Assembly: GCA_032690845.1 (NCBI GenBank)
Contig: CM064427.1
Coordinates: forward strand, 20,495,164-20,559,163
DNA from: Eleusine coracana subsp. coracana
Lineage: Eukaryota; Streptophyta; Magnoliopsida; Poales; Poaceae
Length of the DNA stretch: 64,000 nucleotides
Direction of reading: 5' to 3'
The translations under genes and the position numbers were made by a program. Shown here one piece after another: positions 11,931 through 21,702 of this stretch. Position 1 is the stretch's first letter; each line of letters opens with the position of its first letter. The notes below the pieces were generated by a model that saw only the letters and a list, made by a program, of their open reading frames with translations, did no database searches and was not told the origin of the DNA.

Positions 11931-12602
11931 ACCTTCAATTTTCAGATTAGACACTAGTTCACAATCTAAAATTTTTTAACATGAGCAAAGCTCTTAACCA
12001 AAGTATCGGGAGATTGTTTTCATTCAGTAGGGTGCAATTAGGGTCACTGGATTCATTGAAAATCTTTACTTTGCATTTTTGTTGATATTATCTAATGCAA
12101 CATGAGAATGCAACATGATGGCATGACAATATGTCATTCTAACATCCTAATCAACATAAAAATTGATCAATATAATGACCATATGTGACCTCAGTGGCAG
12201 ATAGGATCTCTCAAATTTTGGTTAGTCGTTTGCTAATATTCTAAATATTCATGGTTAGCATACCTGCAGAACATGGATTCTAAAAATAATACAACAAATT
12301 CAAAAGAAATGAGCCAAAAATTACCCTTTGTTATCGCCCGAGGACAGGAGCACTGATGTTCGACGCAATCAGCCCGTGTTCACACCATTGTGCTAGCTGT
12401 CCATGCTATTGTCCACATGGCGGGACATATACCTGCGTTGGCGATGCCGTAGATGCAATTATTTAAACAAACAACCTCCTACAGTTAGCTTGCCACCTGA
12501 ACTATAGCTTATAACATCTTTACTAGGGCATACTAACTCGTCCCTCATCGTATGCATGGTTTTTGAAAATAATACATTTTGTGTGGTACTAGTCCTGATC
12601 TA

Positions 12603-12614
12603 GCTCTGATATCA
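12603..12614 (-). other. Primer-binding site (initiator tRNA-Met type)
   Basis: The minus strand reads TGATATCAGAGC, four bases after the LTR end GGGGATGTCA. The usual initiator-Met primer site is TGGTATCAGAGC, so there is one mismatch. It sets the orientation of the Tekay-like element. Confidence 0.75.
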
Positions 12615-12618
12615 GCTA

Positions 12619-14346
12619 TGACATCCCCGCCCCACGAATGATAGGTTAGTCGAAGGATCGGGAGACATTTTGACGAAGCAAGAGTCCAAAAGTACACACA
12701 TATGAGCATAAAAGATTATTCTGCAATGTTAAAACTGAATTATTACAAATTTGTCTCAGATTTGGATATGTAAACAAATTTGAAATTCGGTAACATAAAT
12801 CGCGGAAGAAATATATCTCACGTGATAATCCTAGCATGAAGCACATCAAGCCCAAAGACGTGCCTCATCATCAAGAAGAACACCTACACAAAATAACGTA
12901 GAGCAAAGCCCTAAGCAACTAATATTCAGCAAGACTTACCCGTCAAAATGGCACGCTGAGGCTGACACCTAGTATGTAGGGAGGGCTGACCTAAGGTTGT
13001 TGGAATAATTGCAAAAACAGCACTAATAATTGATCCTATTTTTCAGATTTTAGCTAGATTAATAGGGTTCTTGCATAAAATAAGTGTTGTCTGGCTATAC
13101 TATAGCAAACATGGTTGCAATACAATTAATAGCAATACAACAAGTATAATCATCATCATCATTTCATTTTTCCTTTGATGTGGCAATGATCACAAGTGGT
13201 ACTCAATCACCGTGACAGACGGCGAGTCGAATCGATTTACATCCTGCAGGAGAAACCAAAATACATGGCGCACGCACACTCCCAGAGTCACATACGACAA
13301 CCTTTCGTGAGATCACCATAGAGTCAGGCTGGGTTTCACGTGCTCTCAGGTACATATCCTCCACGCGATACCCGGTATCCGTGGATAGACCATGCACCCT
13401 TCCACCACTCATACCACCCAAATGCCACCATGCACTTATGATCATTCCCAAAGAGCGATGAGGGACTGTCCAACTACTACGATAATCAAGCTATATCGGT
13501 TTATAAGTGCTCATATTACTAGCATGCACTTAGTACTGTTCAAAACATGATCAACGGGGCCACACTCGAATTTGGTTTTTGATTGACACAAACGGGGCTA
13601 TAGCACACAAGGGACAACCTTGCCACCTCAACCAACACATGCACTTCCCCATTCGGTCTCCAATTACTTCATCTTCATGTGAGAGTTTGACTAGTAATAA
13701 ATTCCCAAACCATCCTATATCGAGTAGTCTCCGTACCACTCGATTTCACTACCGATGACTCAATATTAAGCATAGCAAAATCTAATTAATGGATCTACAA
13801 GTAGACTCATACCCACAGGATTTTATTTTGCCTACATGCAACTAGGCTTCATTCATTTTCCTACATGTAATGCATAATACATGACACGCATATCACTAGC
13901 GATGAGGTACCGTCCAAATACTATGCTAATGAAGCTATGTTAGTTAACTAGTGCCCATATCACTAGCATGCACCTGGTACTGTTCAAAACTTGATCAATG
14001 GGGCCACACTCGAATTTGGTTTTTCATTGACACAAATGAGCTATGGCAGAGAAGGGCCAACCTTGCCATCTCAACCTACACATGCACTTCCCTGTTCGGT
14101 CTCCAATTACTCTATCTTCATGTGAGAATTTAACTAGTAATAAATTCCCAAACCATTCTATATCGAGTAGTCTCGGTACCACTCAATTTCACTATCGATG
14201 ACTCGATATTAAGCATAGCAAAATCTAACGAATGGCTGTACAAGTTGACTCATACCTATAGGATTTTATTTTGCCTACATGCAACTAGGCTTAAATCATT
14301 TTTCCTACACATAATGCACAATACGTGACACGCATATAGGTGATAC
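12619..14346 (-). repeat. 5' LTR fragment of the Tekay/Del-like element
   Basis: 12619-13890 aligns directly with 5811-7100 of the 3' LTR, sharing for example CGAAGGATCGGGAGACAT-like text and CCGGTATCCGTGGA. The alignment ends at 14346, where a copia LTR begins (GGTGATAC then TAAGAAACC; the uninterrupted copy at 7095-7110 reads GGTGATACAAAATAAAA). The remaining outer part of this LTR is not found in the window. It carries a 444-bp internal duplication that the 3' LTR lacks. Confidence 0.75.
13455..14346. repeat. 444-bp direct duplication inside the 5' LTR
   Basis: GCGATGAG at 13455 and again at 13899 start two diverged copies that both run through ACTAGCATGCAC, the GGGGCCACACTCGAATTTGG block and the GACACGCATA end. 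The 3' LTR (about 6655-7105) has only one copy. The duplication therefore postdates insertion, or the two LTRs come from different subfamilies. Confidence 0.8.
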
Positions 14347-16094
14347 TAAGAAACCATGTGGATATGTGGCATGGTTTGCAATATGTGATGAGTAATTGAC
14401 TTTGGTTGATTCGGTGTTTGAGTTGAAATGCAGGAATCTAGGGATTGCATGAGTGTGTGCATTGTTATGGTTATGACAAACCGAGAGTTGATGAGGATGT
14501 TGGAGAGGTTGCAGGGGAAGGAAAATGTGTTTGCTTGTTTTATGATATGTAGGTCACTGGAGTTAACTTGGCGGTCAACGGCGAGAGAATCGGGCACAAG
14601 TAGGAGACTTAGAGCTGGACGATCAGAAGGCCGGTTGGAGTCGAGGGCGATCCACAACGTACACATGGAGAGGCAAGAAGCACGAACGGTTTCACGGTTG
14701 AGCCTCAAAACCGTGGAGGTGATGAAGACGGCATGTTGACAAAGTCAAGGCGAACGGGATGTCGGTGCAAGTGACAAGAAGGCCCAATGGTCAGGATCAC
14801 GGGACAAGGTAACACGCGTTGACATCGAGATGTCACGCTTTTAGATGGGTGCAAGGCAGTTTCCCGGTTTGGGCCCCAAAACCGGTGGTGGTGGTTGGTG
14901 GTGCACGTGGCACCATCACTGAGATTACTTCGAGGCGAAGCAAAGTCGTGAAGGGCCTAAGGGCGTTCGAGCGTCGAGGAGAAAGATGGACAAGTTTGCC
15001 CCTAGTGGTAGGTGCTAGTGTATGGTAGGTGAGGGGTAGGATGGTCTTTAGAATAACCCCTATGCCTATATAAGGGTAGGTAGGGCTGGTGGAAGAGGTG
15101 TCTCTCTTGCCCTTAGCCTTGCCTTAGGTCTTTATTCAAAGTGCTAGGAGAGGTCTTCATGTATTAGAGGAGAGTAGTGGGTGCGTGAGAGACATCTATT
15201 GCTCTTCCAAACAGTGGGAGGAAGAGGGTGGCTTCCTTGCCTTGTATCCCTATATCTTGTATGCAAGGATCAATGATATGAGATTCAATTTCATGCTCAG
15301 TATCTTCCTTTCTCCCGAAATCCCGAATTTCTCTTTTTCCCTATTTTCGAAGCTATTTTCATGTGAATTTTTTATCTTAGTTTTGAGTGAGTCTTTGGGG
15401 CGGATTTCTTGGGGATCTTAGTGCTATGATGAGCTAGAACAATCCTATATGGGTCCTTGACCGACTCAAGAGCACTAGCATATTTGATTTGAAGGATTTC
15501 TCAAGTTTCCCCTTTTTTGTGTTCTTGGCACAAGATCTGAAATTCGTGGTGATTTCTTGAGCCAATTGAGAGGATCTTGTTGGAGGAAGGTCACAATGAC
15601 CTAAGGATTCTCTGGCCCAAATATCCCATGTTTTATTTGGAGATCATTTGGTTGAGTTTTGGAAAGATTTGGGGGAAAATCACGACAGTTTTCAGCACTG
15701 CCGGTGGCTTAAAACCCGAATCAGCACTACCGATGCCACGACCGGCACTGCTGGTGGCTTGGGTCCGAACCCCGCATCAGCACTGCCGATGGACATGACC
15801 GGCACTACCGATAGTGCCTATCGGCACTGCCGATTGTAGTCCAGTAAGCCTGTTTTGTGTGTGTTTCTTTGAGAGTCTTTTGTCATAGCTGTTTTTTTGT
15901 GCTTCTTCTATTCTCTTCCGCTCCTACTAGTCATTCCTAGGGTTAGCACATCACAAGTTGGTGTGTGTGACCTCGGTGACTTGCTTTAGGGTTGGGTTTG
16001 GTTGAAATTAGGACATAGGCCAAGTTCTTGAGAAGAATTTTAATTGGCTCCTATTCACCCCCCCCCCCCCTCTGGTCACCTTCTCGGTCTTTCA
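14347..16094 (+). repeat. Ty1/copia 5' LTR (SIRE-like)
   Basis: The LTR starts TAAGAAACCATGTGG (mutated from TGAGAAACC, as in the copies at 39064 and 43962) and ends CTTTCA at 16094, two bases before a TGGTATCAGAGC primer site. Length is 1748 bp. It contains a TATA box (15067-15074), a C-run near 16061-16070, and repeated CGGCACTGCCG-like palindromes at 15695-15834. It inserted into the Tekay-like LTR. Confidence 0.85.
15067..15074 (+). promoter_or_regulatory. TATA box of the copia LTR
   Basis: TATATAAG sits in CCTATATAAGGG inside the 5' LTR, followed by the purine-rich transcribed part of the LTR. The third LTR copy (43962-45692) lacks about 33 bp here including this box. Confidence 0.6.
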
Positions 16095-16096
16095 AT

Positions 16097-16108
16097 TGGT
16101 ATCAGAGC
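16097..16108 (+). other. Primer-binding site of the copia element
   Basis: TGGTATCAGAGC, a perfect initiator tRNA-Met site, two bases after the LTR end. Confidence 0.9.
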
Positions 16109-16157
16109 TGGTTTGATCACTAGTTGACCTTAATCGACTTTGTGATCCGAAGGTGAT

Positions 16158-16342
16158 ATGGAGAAATATGCGGTCAAGCTTGTGATGTTCGATGGGGAAA
16201 ATTTTCCCTATTGGAAATCACGGATCAAGGCTTACCATCTGAGTCAAGGACGGACAATATGGGACATCGTCGAGCAGGACTTCAAGATTCCTGAGAACCT
16301 CGACACTACAACCGTTGGTGGGATGGTAAAGTATGAAAACAA
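16158..16342 (+). pseudogene. Copia gag N terminus, truncated
   Basis: From the ATG at 16158 the plus strand encodes MEKYAVKLVMFDGENFPYWK and then AYHLSQGRTIWDIVEQDF. This is the N terminus typical of copia gag (F.G..F..W...M...L....LW.I). Coding similarity stops at 16342, where minus-strand Athila sequence begins. The corresponding downstream gag (from 33178) resumes only in the C-terminal coiled-coil part. A middle part of gag, perhaps 200 residues or more, is therefore missing and the junction includes a deletion. Confidence 0.85.
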
Positions 16343-17754
16343 CTCTCATGCAATCAATCTCAATCATTATTTTTACTCGTTATCCCACCACAAAGATTTT
16401 CTCTCATTTCCTTTTAACCAATCGGCATATCATACTTGAACTTAATCAAATTACCACAAAACTTTTTCAAAAACAATTTTAGTTCTCCTCAACTCATCTT
16501 TTAGCATCGAACATCAAGCATTTGGTCCTCTCTAGGTCTCTCAAGTGTATTTCCTTCCCTCTCCTATCTAATCAAGGATTGTATGTGGATCTTGGAGGGC
16601 TATATAACTAAATTAAACCATAAGATTAACCATGTCAACATGTGCTCAATCATGCCTATTAAGAAAGAATTTTCTTGCAAAAGAACTTTTAATGGAGAAG
16701 AGGAATGTAGAAGATCTAAAAAATTTTCAATGAGAACAATAGCAAAGAATGAGAAATAATAAGAAATCTGCTTTCTTTGATGACCTTACTGCCTCTCAGG
16801 GAATATATATTTTTTTCTCTTTACCTCTTTTTTTATAATAACCTCTTTTTTTTCTTTCTTTTGCAACAACGTCGATCGGTGCAACACTGCGCTGGTCGGC
16901 GCAGTCTATTTTTTCTTTTCTTTCACTTTTTTTTCTATTCCCGATATGATCAGCAATTTCTGTCTTGTATCAGCAGCAGAAATTTTATGAATTTCCTTTT
17001 ATTGAGAATATAGGTTGTATCAAGGAGGAGGGAGAAACAAAGATGTATGGTTTTCATGATAGCAAGGAATTCAAATGGATAAGAATGGCTAGAAATACAG
17101 AGATAAACAAAATAGATCATCCTTTCCTAACTTGGTCGAAATCATGAGCAAAAAGTTGACAAAGTTACTTACAATCCACTTAATTCAAATCTGTAGCTTG
17201 CTCTCATTCACTCGGCTATGTAGGCATATTTAGACCTTGCTTTTGCTTTAGCTTATGATGAGTCAAAAGAAATTTTCACAAACACAAAGCTCAAAAGTTA
17301 AGTGGTAACCAATAAATTCAAGTAATCAACCAATCGATCATCAGAAAGACAAGATAAATAGCATGGGGCACTTTCCATTTGACAATCGACACTAACTTTA
17401 TTAAAGACAATGCAATAATTCAAACTACATAAAAGACCTTGAAGCAACTCTCAACATGACTCGTGACTCTCTTAAGCACACACACAAACTTAAATAAACA
17501 CTCATTAAGAAAATAAAATGAGAAACTAGACTCAAAAACACTTCAAAACTATGACTAATGGCAAAGCCCTTCCCCCACACTCAAAATTTGCAATGTCCTC
17601 ATTGCAAGAGAAGAAACTCAACACACTAATCATGCAGACCATGCCTGTTCAAGACTCAGAAAGTTCATCTTATACTCCTTATGAGAAAAGTGTAGTCCGC
17701 TTCGTTCATCTTGATTGTATCCTGGATTCTGCGGTCCACATCTCTTTGATGCCT
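16343..17754 (-). other. Athila 3' untranslated region (minus copy)
   Basis: This is the non-coding stretch after the 3' ORF. It aligns in inverse orientation with 40700-42051, with shared long A/T tracts, a T-rich run near 16800-16940 and a palindrome pair at 16874/16894. The short open frames here are unsupported. It ends at the deletion junction with copia gag. Confidence 0.75.
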
Positions 17755-18806
17755 CTAAGCACGATCCCTGTCTAGATACAGGCGCTCAATGTATCTTCGG
17801 CAGACAGGACAGCAAGCAGGCGGTTGCAGGTTATGATTTTCAATGCTGTAAGGGAAGGCACTATTCAAATTCCTCTGAGCCGATCGGCGCAGTGGTGTTC
17901 TTCCACTATTGCGACTTCCTCCACTCCCCTCTGCATTACCATTAACTCTTGTTGAAGTTCCTGCTGCCCTGTCATTACTGCATTCTGCAAGTGTTTCCCG
18001 ATTTTCGAACTTAGGACTACCAAAGCTTCTTCGTATTTCCAAAGTTTCCAAATAGTATGACGTATCAAAGTCGCTATCCCATCCGGAATACTTTTGAATT
18101 GGCTTACCCCATAGTCTAGCAGATCTACGAACCTCTGGTGTAGTCTTACACTTCCTTGCAGTAGGTTCTTCGTCTTCACTTGGCAGAGCCGTCAGATCAA
18201 TAAACTCAGCCATCTTTAGGTTGTGCCGATCAGCTCCAGTGTCGCGCCGATTGGCGCAGCTATTAGCTTCCTTCATATTCTCAACTAACTGCTCTAGATT
18301 ACGCTCACGGATCACCTTATTCTGCTGCCTTCGTAAAATCTCATCATTAATCTCCTTAGGCGTCCTCCCTCAAGGAACTGCGTGATAGCCATCATCATAT
18401 ATTAAATCTCTAGGTATGAAAGCTGGATCTTCTGCCAATTGGAGTTCAACCTTGCGTTGAAGATCTTTAGCACAAAAGAGACACCTGCAACCCTCAATAC
18501 AACGGTTCTTATGAATCTTATTTTCTTGAAAACTTTCCCAATCGGTAAGAACCCTGGGAAAGGATTCATCCCTTCTAGCTTGAATATCCTTCTCCGCATC
18601 TCACTGGTACATAGCTTTTCAGCTTCCTCTTGCAGCTTGAGTTCATACTTGGCGGCAATGTCATGTTCACTATAAAGTCGGCACTTATGGATTGTGAGGG
18701 TGCTCTCTTCATCTAGCTCTTCCTTCTCTTGCTCAGTCAATTATCTTTCGAAAGATAGGAAATCCTCATACGACAAGGGCTTAGCAAGATCAAGAAGACT
18801 TTCCAT
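17755..18806 (-). pseudogene. Athila 3' ORF in the env position, unknown protein
   Basis: From the ATG at 18806 (MESLLDLAKPLSYEDFLSFER) the minus strand has a charged open region broken by a stop at about 18742, a shift near 18620 and another stop near 18370. It continues through MAEFIDLTALPSEDEEP, TPEVRRSARLWGKPIQKY and a C-terminal CCPVCRRYIERLYLDRD to a stop at 17755. The plus-strand relative is 39657-40700. The protein is hydrophilic with no membrane span or signal peptide visible, so it does not look like an envelope protein. It has two Cys clusters. Function is not recognised. A palindrome pair is embedded at 18228/18249. Confidence 0.65.
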
Positions 18807-19468
18807 GGTATACCTTTAAGAAACTACTTCACTTTTAATAGGCGCTACAGTTTTTCCTTTACGCACCAATACTCTCTTCATCATCTGTCGAAGTTCATTG
18901 TCTATCTTCACCTTGTCGACGTTCCACGCATCAGCTTCGCTTTTCTTTATGAATTTCTTTCGCAGATCTGATCAGACGAGAGGATCATCTCGTGTTGGTG
19001 TCAACACTTCGTTGACTTCTTCTCAGGACCAATTTTCATAGGGCTGAGGAAATACGCCGTCGAGCCGATCGGCTCCAGGGTCGCGCCGATCGGGTCCGCC
19101 TTGGTTTCTGCCCGATGCGCCGCTTTCCATCGCTTCTGCTCTTAGGGTTTGTTCTGGTGATGATGCAATACGAGTTGATCCATGGGTTTGCTGTCCCCTC
19201 ATATTTATATCCCTTGATTTCCAATTGGACTAGGACTCTTTCACTTAGTCGTGGAATTTAACGAGTCTTAAAAAGGCAAGGTCTAAAACCGACTCAAAAA
19301 CCAAAAGGACTCTGCCGCGCCGATCGGTGCAAGGCTACGCCGATCGGCACAGCAACGCGTCGATCAGCGCGGTACACTAAATTACCAAATCAGAAAAAAG
19401 AAAAACTACAGAAATCAAAATACATACAAGCCTTTGTTTTACGTCATTAAGCTCGACCACACATGGTA
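18807..19468 (-). other. Spacer between Athila integrase and 3' ORF
   Basis: No clear coding. It holds a palindrome pair at 19067/19088 (21 bp apart) within an Arg-rich open piece (19224-19036, with repeated RSAR). It also holds a triple palindrome at 19322/19342/19362 (20 bp apart) in clearly non-coding DNA. Confidence 0.6.
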
Positions 19469-20774
19469 CTAAGTAGTGAAATACACATCAAAAGATTTTA
19501 ATTCAAATGTGTCGGGTTCTAAGTATACCTTTAGACGTTCTCCATTCACCGTGTACTTGTTTCTCTTGCCATCCATTATGATTACCGCTCCCGAAGGTAA
19601 CACCGTATTCACAAGATAAGGTCCCTCCCATCTGCTTTGTAGTTTGCCTTTACCAAATAATCTGAATCGCGAATTAAATAGGAGCACCCGATCTCCTTCC
19701 TTGAATTCCTTTTTCAAAAGCTTCTTATCGTACCACTTCTTTGTTTTCTCTTTGTATATGGCTGCATTTTCATATGCACGCAATCGCATCTCTTCCAATT
19801 CACTTATTTGTATCTTTCTTTTCATGCCGGCGGCATCAAGATCCAAATTCATTTCCTTTATAGCCCAATAAGCCTTATGTTCCAATTCCATCGGTAGGTG
19901 ACACGATTTCCCATAGACGAATTGATATGGTGTCATACCAATCGGTGTCTTGAATGCCGTCTTATATGCCCATAACGCTCCATTAAGCTTCGTGGCCCAA
20001 TCTTTTCCTTCCTTTGTAACAATCTTCTACAGAATTCTTTTTAATTGCTTATTTGAAGTTTCTGCTTGTCCATTCGTCTGAGGATGGTAGGTTGTTCCAA
20101 TTTTATGTTCAACTCCAAATTTGGTTAAAAACCTAGTAAATTCTCCTCCTGTAAAATGGGATCCTCCATCTGTAATTATTACCCTCAGTACTCCGTACCA
20201 AGGAAATATCTACTCCTGAAGTATACTTCTTCATTCTCTTGTAGTATTAGCCTTGCATGCCATTGCTTCGACCCACCTTGGAGACATAATCAATGGCGAC
20301 CAATATGTACTCGAAACCATGAGAATTCACAAAGGGTCCCATAAAATCCATACCCCAAACATCAAAGATATCGACTTGAAGATTGTACTTAAGAGGCATT
20401 GCATTCCTACTGTTAACATTCCCTATTCGTTGGCATTGAGCACATGTTGCAACATACCTTTTTGCAACTTCATGCATAGTAGGCCAATAGAATCCACTCG
20501 CCCACACCTTTGCCTGTGTTCTGAAGTAGCCATAGTGTCCCCCATAATCTGAAGAATGACATTTTGCTAAAATGCTCGCTCGTTCTTCGTTGGGTACATA
20601 TCTCCGTACTGCTCCATCCTCGCAATACCTATACAAGTATGGGTCGGCCCATATAAATTTTCTTATTTCACTCTTAACTCTTTTCCTTGTGTTCTTGTTC
20701 ATTAGATCAGTTTGTCCCTTGAAACCTTTGATAATATCAATCATCCAGTTCTCTCTACGATCAAATACGGTAAA
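19469..20774 (-). pseudogene. Athila integrase (central to C-terminal part), broken
   Basis: Reading down from 20774: WADPYLYRYCEDG, then the zinc-binding region with CHSSDYGGHYG and CAQCQRIGN, then VFDVWGMDFMGPF-like text (IFDVWGMDFMGPFVNSHGFE here) carrying the first catalytic Asp, then a degenerate core. The region ends with MTPYQFVYGKSCHLPMELEH and KKWYDKKLLKKEFKEGDRVL up to the stop at 19469. Integrase inserts element cDNA into the host genome. A frame break lies between about 20247 and 19936. The N-terminal end is cut by the chromovirus insertion (TSD at 20775-20779). Confidence 0.85.
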
Positions 20775-20779
20775 CAACT
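20775..20779. other. Target-site duplication CAACT (left)
   Basis: CAACT directly precedes the chromovirus end TGATGTGAAC at 20780. The identical CAACT is at 28579-28583 on the other side. A 5-bp duplication is standard for Ty3/gypsy integrases. Confidence 0.95.
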
Positions 20780-21702
20780 TGATGTGAACAAGGGTTCCCG
20801 ATCTTCCGAAAGGTTCTTGGTAAGTTGATTTGGTCGGAGGCGACACACAAATCGATCCGGCTTCAGAACAGCACGTTCTAAACCCCGCAATCGCAGCACG
20901 ACATCTCCTCTGGTTATCAACCTTCCAAAGACGATTGACCTCGCCGAGAAGGCTAATCCCTGCCTGTGAATCAAGAACATAAGCAAGAACAACGAAGAAT
21001 GCAACACAATTGCAGATGTATGATTAAACTCTCGAAGTTGGGGTCTCACAAACCGATGAACGGCAAAACTGTTTATGAACAGAATTGATCTAAGCAAAAC
21101 CCCAACCCTAATGGTGTGGCGGCAGCTGTATATAAAGACCCTAGGGTCGTGCAAGACCCTCTAGACGCGCCCCTAATTGGGCTCAACTAGATACAAAGCC
21201 CAAAGGCCAAAAATAGGCGACGCAGCACCGACACAGATTAAGGACTCTCTCTTGTTTTGACGATTCCCGATGACTCCGGATGAATTTTGACATGAGGCCG
21301 GCGGCATTGGAAAGGTCTTCTCCTTATCTTTCCGTGCCTATGTAGAACGTCCAAATCCAAGTCCGTATGCGTCCTAGGCGACCGTTTTAGTACAGACTGG
21401 TCCTGGGCCCCGAAACAGACTCGAAGTCGGTTTTGATTGGGCCTCCACTTTGGCTTCCAAGCCCTTGCTGGTCCTCCATGTTCCCAACTCCTTCTCCCAT
21501 CATCTTCTGGTCCTATCCATGGTTTCTAATCATAAAATAATCATTAGGTAGCAAACCATTCTCAAAAGTAACATATAGCAAAGAACGTCGGAACGAGCTC
21601 ACCTCTAAATTTAGTTGTCGTGCACGAGCTCTAGTCATTGGACTTTGCAAGTCCAGATTTGGACGAGTGTTGTGTGTATCCATAGAATTGATGTCCTCAT
21701 CA
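20780..21702 (-). repeat. Chromovirus 3' LTR (923 bp)
   Basis: On the minus strand it starts TGATGAGGACATC at 21702 just after the polypurine tract and ends GTTCACATCA at 20780. It is the same length as the 5' LTR and differs at about 36 positions. The first 190 bp encode the last 62 codons of pol. A TATATA core lies at about 21128-21133. Confidence 0.95.

Larger units (their letters stand above)
9908..12618 (-). mobile_element. Shrunken interior of the Tekay/Del-like element
   Basis: Between the two LTRs only 2.7 kb remain, far less than a full gag-pol. Only the very end of the integrase region is recognisable (9945-10228). The rest (10229-12600) is non-coding and holds an ATG/CAT-rich simple-sequence region (10780-11120) and a degenerate three-unit repeat (11420-11930). 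The element is a large-deletion derivative and could not transpose without help. Confidence 0.6.

Noticed and set aside
16097..16108. TGGTATCAGAGC as part of a tRNA gene (also at 27642-27653)
   Set aside because: It is the retroelement primer-binding site; no cloverleaf or other tRNA boxes surround it. No tRNA gene was seen anywhere in the window.
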